A stretch of DNA of 13,505 nucleotides from Erythrobacter sp047872805 (lineage in GTDB: Bacteria; Pseudomonadota; Alphaproteobacteria; Sphingomonadales; Sphingomonadaceae). The DNA lies in NCBI RefSeq assembly GCF_047872805.1, contig NZ_JBLQUK010000018.1, positions 1 to 13,505 on the forward strand. Direction: 5' to 3'. The notes beneath the pieces were generated by a model, which saw only the letters and a list, made by a program, of their open reading frames with translations, ran no database searches and was not told where the DNA came from. Both the position numbers and the translations under genes were made by a program. The first letter of the stretch is position 1, and every line of letters begins with the position of its first letter. Shown here in pieces: positions 7,526 through 13,428 of the stretch.

Positions 7526-8430
7526 TCCAGCGCGTTGCCATCATCGGGCTGGGGCTGTTGGGCGGTTCGATCGGGCTCGCCTTGCGAGAGCGCGCGCCAG
7601 ACATTGCCACCACTGGCTTCGACGCCAATCCTCACGTGCGCGCGGTAGCGAGTGAACGCGGGCTGGTCGCCGAGGTCTGCGAAAGCCCGGCAGAAGCTGT
7701 TCGCCAAGCCGATCTGGTAATCCTCTGCGTGCCGGTGGGCGCGATGGGAGAAGCGGCCGGTGCGATTGCCGAGGCGCTGCCAATGCATGCCATCGTCAGC
7801 GATGTCGGTTCGTCCAAGCAAAGCGTGGCCGAAGCCCTCGCCGCCGCGCTTCCTGGGTACACGATCATTCCCGCACACCCGGTGGCCGGTACTGAACAGA
7901 GCGGGCCGGAAGCGGGATTTGCCAGCCTCTTCACCAATCGCTGGTGCATCCTCACCCCGCCAGATGGTGCCGACCCGCACAAGGTCGAAGCGCTGAGCGC
8001 ATTTTGGGCCGGACTGGGCGCCAAGGTCGAGATCATGGAGGCTGCGCATCACGATCTGGTGCTGGCGGTCACCAGCCACATTCCGCATTTGATCGCCTTC
8101 ACCATCGTCGGCACGGCGAGCGATCTGGAAGAGGTGACCCGCAGCGAAGTCATCAAATATTCAGCCGGGGGCTTTCGCGATTTCACCCGCATTGCCGCAT
8201 CGGACCCGGTGATGTGGCGCGATGTGTTCCTGTCGAACAAGGGCGCGGTGCTCGAAATGCTTGGGCGCTTCACCGAAGACTTGACCGCATTGCAACGCGC
8301 AATCCGATCTGGCGACGGAGATACACTATTCGAATTGTTTGACCGCACCCGCGCAATCCGCCGCGCTGTGATCGAGGAAGGGCAGGATGACGACCGCCCC
8401 GATTTCGGACGCAAGGATCATGGGGCCTGA
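7522..8430 (+). CDS. tyrC: Prephenate/arogenate (cyclohexadienyl) dehydrogenase
   Basis: This enzyme oxidatively decarboxylates prephenate and/or arogenate toward tyrosine, using NAD(P)+ in the cytoplasm. The 302-residue protein is a TyrA-type dehydrogenase without a fused chorismate mutase or ACT domain. The nucleotide-binding motif is GLGLLGGSIG (9-18). It is followed by VSDVGSSK (92-99), IIPAHPVAGTEQSGPEAG (115-132), the conserved histidines in SHIPHLIAF (185-193) and GGFRDFTRIAASDP of the helical domain. The ATG overlaps the hisC TGA (ATGA), implying translational coupling and a joint role with an aminotransferase that can supply arogenate. Cofactor and prephenate-versus-arogenate preference cannot be told from sequence. 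The 3' end is 8 bases from the convergent acyltransferase gene. The last 15 or so residues are acidic/basic and poorly conserved. Confidence 0.93.
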   Translation: MIQRVAIIGLGLLGGSIGLALRERAPDIATTGFDANPHVRAVASERGLVAEVCESPAEAVRQADLVILCVPVGAMGEAAGAIAEALPMHAIVSDVGSSKQSVAEALAAALPGYTIIPAHPVAGTEQSGPEAGFASLFTNRWCILTPPDGADPHKVEALSAFWAGLGAKVEIMEAAHHDLVLAVTSHIPHLIAFTIVGTASDLEEVTRSEVIKYSAGGFRDFTRIAASDPVMWRDVFLSNKGAVLEMLGRFTEDLTALQRAIRSGDGDTLFELFDRTRAIRRAVIEEGQDDDRPDFGRKDHGA

Positions 8431-8438
8431 CATTCCTT

Positions 8439-9158
8439 TCAGGCGTTGGCGGGAACCCCGTTGTCTGGCACGCTGCACCCGGTGTTGAGCGCATTGATCG
8501 CGCGGTGAACCCGGCGCTCAATTTCGCCGCGCGGCAGGCCCGCCGGGATCGTTTCCCCGACGCGGTAAGTGATCGTGCCTGGGTGCTTGATAAGGCCATG
8601 ATATAGCGGCCCGCTGTTCACGGCGACGGGCACCACGGGCAGGCCAAGCAATTTGTATATCCCCGCGAACCCTGATTGCAGCGGCGGTTCCTGGCCATGC
8701 TCAACACGTGTGCCCTCAGGGAAAATCACCAGCGGTCGGCCCTCATTCACCCGCAGCTTTGCCGTTGCTATCATCTGCCTGAGCGCCTGCGCGCCCTTGT
8801 CGCGCGCGACCGGGATCAAGCCGTAGACCTTCGCCGAATAGCCCCAGCCCGGGATCAGGAAGAGTTCGCGTTTCGCAAACACGGTGGGGAAAGCAAACAG
8901 GCGCGGCATGTCGATCGCCTCAAAAAAGCTTTCATGCTTGACCGCGATCAGCACCGGTGCGTCGGGAACCGCGCCTTCCTGAATGATCGTAATTCCTAGA
9001 ATGTGCTGCACGCACCAGCGATGCCATGCACCCCACAGCGCAACGATCCGCTGCAAACGCTGATGCCCCAGCAAAACCGCGAGCAACGATGCCACCACCA
9101 ACACCGCGCTGATCCCGTAAAAGACCGGGTAGAATAACAGGCTGCGGAAAAACGCCAA
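8439..9158 (-). CDS. 1-acyl-sn-glycerol-3-phosphate acyltransferase (PlsC-like)
   Basis: A membrane acyltransferase of the LPLAT family that would acylate lysophosphatidic acid in phospholipid synthesis. The 239-residue protein has an N-terminal membrane segment (about 9-30). The catalytic motif is KHESFFE with His75, in the form HX4E rather than HX4D, a variant I associate with alphaproteobacterial relatives. FAKRELFLIPGWG follows (94-106), then FPEGTR (146-151) and GLPVVPVAVNSGPLY in the distal motif. The start is a TTG at 9158 with GAGGA four bases upstream; it overlaps the neighbourhood of the YdcF-like stop (TAG at 9162-9160), and no in-frame ATG or GTG lies near the conserved N-terminus. 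Reading further upstream would run antiparallel-free through the YdcF-like gene in another frame and is not plausible. It is the last gene of the ftsE-ftsX-ydcF-plsC string. Confidence 0.9.
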   Translation of the reverse strand: MAFFRSLLFYPVFYGISAVLVVASLLAVLLGHQRLQRIVALWGAWHRWCVQHILGITIIQEGAVPDAPVLIAVKHESFFEAIDMPRLFAFPTVFAKRELFLIPGWGYSAKVYGLIPVARDKGAQALRQMIATAKLRVNEGRPLVIFPEGTRVEHGQEPPLQSGFAGIYKLLGLPVVPVAVNSGPLYHGLIKHPGTITYRVGETIPAGLPRGEIERRVHRAINALNTGCSVPDNGVPANA

Positions 9159-9159
9159 T

Positions 9160-9702
9160 CTATCCTCGCAAGCCGAACAGACCCGCCGCACGGCTAGCCA
9201 GCAATTTGTGATATTCCAGGAACAGGCTGCCCGTGCTCGGAGCAGATGGAACCGCGTCGCGCACCACTGTGATGGAGGGCGGCAACGTCCTGTCGAGTTC
9301 CCCCGCCGCGCGGCGCATATGCCAATCGGTGGTGACCAGCCGCAGCGAAGTGATCGCATTGGCATCGACCCATTCGGCGGTTTCGGTCGCGTTGCTGCGT
9401 GTATCGACCGCTGCAAAGCCCAGCGTGATGCAGCATTCCATGCGCGCCGCATCAACCTTGAACTCAGCGGCAAATTCCGCAGACGTGACTTCGGGATCGA
9501 CCCCAGTGACCAGCATTTTCTTCGCCAGCCCGGCGTCGAGCACGGCCAGCCCCTGCGCGATCCGCCCGGCCCCGCCGGTCGGCACGATCACGGCATCGGT
9601 TGCAACCTTCGCAGCCGGCTGCGGCAGGGTGACTGTGAACCACAGAAAGCCAAGCACCCAGATCAGCACAGCAGCGGAAAAAATATAGCGAAACGCAGTC
9701 AT
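9160..9702 (-). CDS. YdcF / ElyC / SanA family (DUF218) membrane protein
   Basis: A 180-residue protein with one N-terminal membrane helix (about 6-25) and a DUF218 domain expected on the periplasmic side. Family blocks visible are DAVIVPTGGAGRIAQGLAVL (36-55), MLVTGVDPEV, TRSNATETAEW and LRLVTTDWHMRRA. DUF218 relatives SanA and ElyC in E. coli are tied to envelope integrity and lipid-carrier or peptidoglycan metabolism, but no enzymatic reaction is established for this type, so a precise role is not claimed. It is wedged between ftsX (4-base gap) and the acyltransferase gene (overlapping stop/start region), so it is almost certainly co-transcribed with ftsEX, supporting an envelope role. Confidence 0.85.
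   Translation of the reverse strand: MTAFRYIFSAAVLIWVLGFLWFTVTLPQPAAKVATDAVIVPTGGAGRIAQGLAVLDAGLAKKMLVTGVDPEVTSAEFAAEFKVDAARMECCITLGFAAVDTRSNATETAEWVDANAITSLRLVTTDWHMRRAAGELDRTLPPSITVVRDAVPSAPSTGSLFLEYHKLLASRAAGLFGLRG
9163..9167 (-). promoter_or_regulatory. Ribosome binding site supporting the TTG start of the acyltransferase
   Basis: GAGGA on the minus strand, four bases before TTG at 9158 and embedded in the last codons of the upstream YdcF-like gene. The spacing is short but usable, and translational coupling with the upstream stop would help the weak TTG start. Confidence 0.45.
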
Positions 9703-9706
9703 GAAA

Positions 9707-10648
9707 TTACAGCATCGACCTCAACGCAAGGCCAATCGTTATGCGCCCCGTGATCAAAGCGAGCAAGACACCGCCCAGCGGAATTGCCCCAATCACCAGC
9801 CAATCGGTTAAACCCAGCCCGCCGCCGCCAATCATCCCGCTGTCGAGCGCCGCAAATTGCTGTCCCAACAACCACACCGCACCCAGTCCCAGCAGCAGTC
9901 CGATCACCGCCCCGAACGCCGCATCGCGCAGCACCGAACGCTGAAATATTTGTGTCACCTGAGCATCAGTTCCGCCAAGCAGGTGAATAATCTCCACCGT
10001 TTCGCGGTGCGCAGAAAAGGCACTGCGGGCTGCCAACCACACCGCCGCTGCCGTGGCAAATGCCACCAGCGCGATCAGCGCCAGCGCAAGATATTGCAGC
10101 GCTGCCAGCGCATCATAAACCGGGCGCAGCCATTGCGACTGCGCATCAACACGCGCGGCCGCGCCATCTTGCGCCAGCGCCCGATCGAGCACGGATTGCA
10201 ATTGCGCGATTTCATCGCTGTTCGCCCGGCGGCGCAATTCGACATCGATCAGCGCCGGGATCGGCACATCCTCGCTCGCTGCGCTGGCACCCAGCCATGG
10301 TTCCAGCAATTCAGCCAGCTCTTTTTCGGGCACAATCCGAACCGACGTGACAAGCGGATGATCGCCCAGCGCCTCTGCCGCTGCGCCCGCTTGCGCAGCG
10401 CGGACTTCGGGATCGGCTTCAATGATCTGCACTGTCACCGCGCCCGACAGGTCAGCGCGCGCATTTTCCGCCAGATTGCGCAGCGCCAGCCCACCTGCCG
10501 ATGCGATCACCACCAGAGCAATCAGTATCGCAATCACCCAAGGTATCGGCCCCGCCAACCGGCTCTGTGGCAGCAACCGCGCGCTTGCGCTGCCCTTGAG
10601 CGATGCAGGGAGACGGGTCGGCTTTTCAGCCGGTGGGCGCGCGCTCAT
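9707..10648 (-). CDS. ftsX: Cell division protein FtsX (permease subunit of FtsEX)
   Basis: FtsX is the membrane subunit of the FtsEX complex, which at the division site passes ATP-driven conformational change to periplasmic peptidoglycan hydrolase activators. The 313-residue protein has a Pro/Ser/Arg-rich cytoplasmic N-terminus (1-34), TM1 (about 35-56), a periplasmic extracellular-loop domain (about 57-184), then TM2 (about 185-207), TM3 (243-264) and TM4 (282-302). The conserved FtsX segment ETVEIIHLLGGTD (216-228) lies after TM2. The ATG overlaps the ftsE TGA by 4 bases. Sequence conservation of FtsX is low; the assignment rests on topology, the HLLGGTD motif and the ftsE partner. Confidence 0.92.
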   Translation of the reverse strand: MSARPPAEKPTRLPASLKGSASARLLPQSRLAGPIPWVIAILIALVVIASAGGLALRNLAENARADLSGAVTVQIIEADPEVRAAQAGAAAEALGDHPLVTSVRIVPEKELAELLEPWLGASAASEDVPIPALIDVELRRRANSDEIAQLQSVLDRALAQDGAAARVDAQSQWLRPVYDALAALQYLALALIALVAFATAAAVWLAARSAFSAHRETVEIIHLLGGTDAQVTQIFQRSVLRDAAFGAVIGLLLGLGAVWLLGQQFAALDSGMIGGGGLGLTDWLVIGAIPLGGVLLALITGRITIGLALRSML

Positions 10649-11412
10649 ATTGGCCCTCCCGTCTCTGATCGCGACGGTGCCTTGGACGCCGGTTTGGGCG
10701 AGGGCCGAGGGGGATAGCGCAGGGCACCCGTGGGATCGGACAATTGCCCCTTTTGCAGGCGCATAATCAGCGAATCCGGTACTTTCTTGAGCAAGTGCAC
10801 ATCATGGGTGGCGACAATAATCGTGGTGCCAACCCGGTTGTTAAGCGCTTCGAACAGGCGCAGCAGTTTGAGCGCCATATCGGGATCGACATTGCCCGTT
10901 GGCTCATCTGCAATCAGCATTTGGGGCCGCGCGATCACGGCACGGGCGATGGCAACGCGTTGTTGTTCGCCGCCCGACATGGTTGCCGGTATTGCGGCGG
11001 CACGGTGCGACAGGCCGACCCATTCGAGCATGTCCGAAACCGCCTTGATGATCTTGACCTCGTCCGTGCCCGATAACCGCAAAGGCAACGCGACATTGTC
11101 AAACGCCGAAAGATGCGGGACCAGCCGGAAATCCTGAAACACCACGCCCAGCCGCCGCCGAAAATCGGGCAAACGCGTTCGCGGCAGCGTTATCATGTCT
11201 TTGCCGAACATCCGGATGCTGCCACGCGAAGGGCGCTGGGCGAGGTAAAGCAGTTTGAGCAGACTGGTCTTGCCCGCTCCGCTAGCCCCGGTCAGAAAAT
11301 AGAAACTTCCCGGAAACAGCGTAAAGCTTAGATCGCTCAGAACCTCTGGATCGGTGCCATAGCGCAGGCCGACATTGTCGAATTTGACGATTTCTGTCGG
11401 TCGATCATTCAT
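10645..11412 (-). CDS. ftsE: Cell division ATP-binding protein FtsE
   Basis: FtsE is the cytoplasmic ABC ATPase that drives FtsX. The 255-residue protein has Walker A GASGAGKTS (42-50), the Q-loop at Gln93 in VVFQDFRLV (the FQDFRL form is typical of FtsE), the ABC signature MSGGEQQR (145-152), Walker B MLIADEPTGN (165-174) and the H-loop His203 in ATHD. It is about 25-30 residues longer than E. coli FtsE because of a Pro/Ser/Lys-rich C-terminal tail (about 234-255) without recognisable fold. ATG start at 11412; the Shine-Dalgarno is not obvious. First gene of the envelope operon, with a 4-base ATGA overlap into ftsX. It is divergent from the zinc-ribbon gene across about 190 bases that must hold both promoters; I could not pick either with confidence. 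Confidence 0.95.
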   Translation of the reverse strand: MNDRPTEIVKFDNVGLRYGTDPEVLSDLSFTLFPGSFYFLTGASGAGKTSLLKLLYLAQRPSRGSIRMFGKDMITLPRTRLPDFRRRLGVVFQDFRLVPHLSAFDNVALPLRLSGTDEVKIIKAVSDMLEWVGLSHRAAAIPATMSGGEQQRVAIARAVIARPQMLIADEPTGNVDPDMALKLLRLFEALNNRVGTTIIVATHDVHLLKKVPDSLIMRLQKGQLSDPTGALRYPPRPSPKPASKAPSRSETGGPI

Positions 11413-11600
11413 CGCGCGCGTTTATCAGCGCACCATCATCGGGGAAAGCCCCGCAAGGCTGTAATTGCCCGCCAATCCACCTCTTCGCGGTGCGATCCAC
11501 AGGAGAACTGCGTTCCAATGTGGAAAAAAGCCTCGATTCGCCGCGCTGGGGCCTTGCGCCCCTTGTGCGCATATCGCTGCTCCTTATTGCCGATATGACA

Positions 11601-12620
11601 ATGATCATTTCGTGTCCTGCCTGCGCCACGCGCTATGTCGTGCCGGAAACTGCAATCGGCAGCGAGGGGCGGACCGTGCGCTGCGCCAAATGCAAACACA
11701 GCTGGCATCAGGACCCGCCGCCACTCGATCTGGTGGAGCAGGCCAGTGCCGAAGAAGCCGGCAATGCGGCAAAAGAGCAAGACGAACCGTCGCAATCGAC
11801 TCCGGCACCGACGCCCGCAACGCCGCCTCCCGCGCCGCCTCCTCCTCCAAGTTCCAGTGAAGCGCCGGGTCCCTCGATCAGCCATTGGCGGACCGGAGAA
11901 CATCCAGCATCCACCGGCAGTGCAACTGCAAGCGATGCAACGGGAGAAGGAATTGCCGCGCGCGTCCTGCGTCAAGGCACGATTCAGGATCCAAACGATG
12001 CCGCCCCGCTCTCTTCGTCGGCGGACGAGCTGCAAGATACATTAGCCGATGCCTTTGATCCTGATGCCGACCCGCTGGCCGGGCAAGGGGCCGGCGCAAA
12101 TCAAACCGGCGACGATGCCGATTACGATTTCGACGAAGACTATGATCCAGGCGAAGGGTCACACTTTGATTATAGTCCGCCATTTACTCGTCGGCGCAAT
12201 TCACTCAAGATGTGGACCATCGCAGCTGCCGTGTTTGCACTGCTCGCGTCGGGGACTGTGGTCGCAGTCAATTATTATGGTCTGCCAGATTGGTTCCCGG
12301 TTGCTCGCCCGACATTTGGCATCGGTAAAGCGGATCTTGAGCTGGATTTCCCTGCCGCGCAGCAACGTAAGGAAGTGCTTGAATCCGGAGAGGAAATATT
12401 CCGGGTGCGCGGCAGCATCAACAACATCGGACAAACCAGCGTCAATGTTCCCGCACTGCTCATCGTATTTCGCGATGAGCGCAAGAAAAACGTCTACAGC
12501 TGGGTCGTGGTCCCATCGAAACGCGAGTTGGCGCCAGGCGAAAGCCTCAACGTAACAGAGGCCGTAACCAATATTCCCGCATCGGCAAAGTCTGCCGAAA
12601 TCGGATGGTCACCCAATTAG
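11601..12620 (+). CDS. MJ0042-type zinc-ribbon, single-pass membrane protein with DUF3426-like C-terminus
   Basis: A 339-residue protein of unknown function. The N-terminal zinc ribbon is MIISCPACATRY...RTVRCAKCKHSW with Cys5, Cys8, Cys28 and Cys31 as ligands. A Pro/Ser/Ala-rich linker (about 63-110) and a strongly acidic stretch (about 145-190) follow, then a membrane helix (about 204-226). The C-terminal domain (about 240-339) resembles DUF3426, with IFRVRGSINNIGQTSVNVPALLIVF and LAPGESLNVTEAVTNIPASAKSAEIGW. The topology suggests a cytoplasmic zinc ribbon and a periplasmic beta-rich domain. The start could be ATG 11595 or 11601; neither has a clear Shine-Dalgarno, and 11601 matches the way relatives begin (MII-x-CP-x-C). 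An even earlier ATG at 11490 would add a non-conserved leader. Divergent from ftsE, an arrangement I associate with sphingomonads. The stop overlaps the convergent neighbour. Confidence 0.88.
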   Translation: MIISCPACATRYVVPETAIGSEGRTVRCAKCKHSWHQDPPPLDLVEQASAEEAGNAAKEQDEPSQSTPAPTPATPPPAPPPPPSSSEAPGPSISHWRTGEHPASTGSATASDATGEGIAARVLRQGTIQDPNDAAPLSSSADELQDTLADAFDPDADPLAGQGAGANQTGDDADYDFDEDYDPGEGSHFDYSPPFTRRRNSLKMWTIAAAVFALLASGTVVAVNYYGLPDWFPVARPTFGIGKADLELDFPAAQQRKEVLESGEEIFRVRGSINNIGQTSVNVPALLIVFRDERKKNVYSWVVVPSKRELAPGESLNVTEAVTNIPASAKSAEIGWSPN

Positions 12621-12844
12621 CTGAATTCGATCCAGACGGTCCCTTGCGCATCGCTATGTCGTTGAATACCCTCAGCGCCGTGGCTCAGTGTATTCTCGGG
12701 GACGTTGTTGGTAATAAAAGTGATCACCGCGGGGCGCAGAACGGTCGCACTGGCGCGCACCGAAGCCATTGTAGCAACCGGCGCATCGGCCGCTGATGGG
12801 GCGACGCTCTGAGCAATCAGGAGAAGGGCTGTAGCCAGGCTCAT
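12617..12844 (-). CDS. Small putative secreted protein, unknown function
   Basis: I do not recognise this 75-residue protein by family. It starts with a short signal-peptide-like segment (about 1-20, with an LATALLLIAQ core and likely cleavage after an ASAADA-like site), leaving about 55 residues. These include SVRASATVLRPAVITFITNN, a style seen in small periplasmic proteins of sphingomonads. No cysteines. Its stop lies inside the stop codon region of the convergent zinc-ribbon gene (4-base tail-to-tail overlap). No Shine-Dalgarno is evident upstream of the ATG, and another frame is open across the same stretch (12672-12956), so the gene is likely but not certain. Confidence 0.55.
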   Translation of the reverse strand: MSLATALLLIAQSVAPSAADAPVATMASVRASATVLRPAVITFITNNVPENTLSHGAEGIQRHSDAQGTVWIEFS

Positions 12845-12989
12845 GCGAAATGGTTGCCGCAGGATTTACCTTGTTCGCAAGGCACTTGGTAAGGCGGTCC
12901 CTCAGCGGGACAGTCGACCCCCAACCCTTAACCACGCCAATCCAATCACCGATCATCCCGGCTGGCCGCGCAAGGCCGCATCAAAGCGC

Positions 12990-13017
12990 TTGCGCGAGCA
13001 CAGGCCCCTTGCTAGTG
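12990..13017 (+). promoter_or_regulatory. Possible promoter of tRNA-Leu
   Basis: TTGCGC (12990-12995) and a CTAGTG-like -10 (13012-13017) are separated by 16 bases, and the tRNA begins about 50 bases further on. Both boxes are poor matches to consensus, so this is a tentative placement. Confidence 0.3.
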
Positions 13018-13032
13018 GCCCGCTCCTACCTC

Positions 13033-13054
13033 GCAGGGGAGCATCATCCCCTGC
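13033..13054 (+). other. Perfect hairpin in the 5' leader of tRNA-Leu
   Basis: GCAGGGGA (13033-13040) and TCCCCTGC (13047-13054) form an 8-base perfect stem around the loop GCATCA, ending 11 bases before the mature tRNA 5' end. There is no T-run, so it is not a classical terminator. It may be a structure in the tRNA precursor near the RNase P cleavage site. Confidence 0.5.
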
Positions 13055-13065
13055 CGAACCCGAGT

Positions 13066-13152
13066 GCGGTCGTGGCGGAACTGGTAGACGCGCAACGTTG
13101 AGGTCGTTGTGGGCGAAAGCCCGTGGAAGTTCGAGTCTTCTCGACCGCACCA
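13066..13152 (+). tRNA. tRNA-Leu (anticodon GAG)
   Basis: A complete class II tRNA. The acceptor stem is GCGGTCG (13066-13072) with CGACCGC (13142-13148), followed by discriminator A and a genome-encoded CCA (13150-13152). The D-arm contains GGCGGAACTGGTAGACGC. The anticodon stem CAACG/CGTTG encloses the loop TTGAGGT, giving anticodon GAG at 13100-13102, which reads CUC and CUU leucine codons. A long variable arm (GGGC-GAAA-GCCC) precedes the T-arm, whose loop is TTCGAGT. tRNA genes like this are common attachment sites for integrative elements, and the sequence right after it is consistent with that. Confidence 0.97.
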
Positions 13153-13369
13153 ATCCCTTGAAATTATGACTGCATTTCAAGGATTTGGGTCAACGCTTGA
13201 AATTTAGCCCACCCTCCAGCCCACCTGAAATCATGCGTCACAGCGGCCAGAAATGTGCCGCCATGTTCAGCCTGATTGGCGACTCCCTCTGATCCTGATA
13301 GCGTGATGCCCGCCTGGGTATTGTCGTAAACCGGGGCATCGCGATGCTCTCTTCACAGGGAATATCGTG
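13153..13369. other. Non-coding region after the tRNA with clustered repeats, possible attachment/arm-site region
   Basis: No convincing gene is seen. CTTGAAAT occurs directly at 13157 and 13196 and inverted (ATTTCAAG) at 13174. The first pair gives an imperfect stem AATCC(C)TTGAAAT / ATTTCAAGGATT with one bulged C, starting directly after the tRNA CCA end. AGCCCACC occurs twice (13206-13213 and 13218-13225) 12 bases apart. Short direct and inverted repeats flush against a tRNA 3' end are typical of tyrosine-integrase att sites, and the alpA-like start that follows fits an integrated element. The integrase gene itself is not here. On the minus strand a frame is open from 13352 to 13164 but has no usable start codon. 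Confidence 0.4.
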
Positions 13370-13428
13370 ATGAGGATACTATCAAAGCGTCAGCTCAAGG
13401 AGCTTGTTCTGTACTCACCCCAGCACAT
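13370..13428 (+). pseudogene. AlpA-family regulator, 5' fragment interrupted by an insertion sequence
   Basis: The frame from ATG at 13370 reads MRILSKRQLKELVLYSPQHI, the start of the AlpA-type winged-helix family. These are small excisionase-like regulators of prophages and integrative elements that normally run about 60-75 residues and continue with an RLEKAG-like block. AGGGA about 8 bases upstream serves as a Shine-Dalgarno. At the codon after CAC the sequence switches to the left end of an IS3-like element, so the DNA-binding domain is cut after about 20 residues. The frame stays open into the IS but encodes unrelated sequence. Whether the remainder survives beyond the IS cannot be seen here. 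Confidence 0.6.

Noticed and set aside
9159..9473. Upstream extension of the acyltransferase frame to 344 codons
   Set aside because: This part lies within the YdcF-like gene in a different frame and does not match the acyltransferase family. The TTG at 9158 with GAGGA upstream is a better start.
9857..10717. Plus-strand open frame of 286 codons opposite ftsX
   Set aside because: It is antisense to ftsX, full of Gln/Arg/His runs, and has no family resemblance.
12897..12911. Small palindrome GTCCC-TCAGC-GGGAC
   Set aside because: Only 5 base pairs, with no T-run or position relative to a gene that suggests function.
12672..12956. Alternative minus-strand frame (94 codons) overlapping the small secreted-protein gene
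   Set aside because: Translation is Arg/Pro/Ser-rich without a signal peptide or domain. The overlapping 75-residue frame has a plausible signal peptide and ends tightly against its neighbour.
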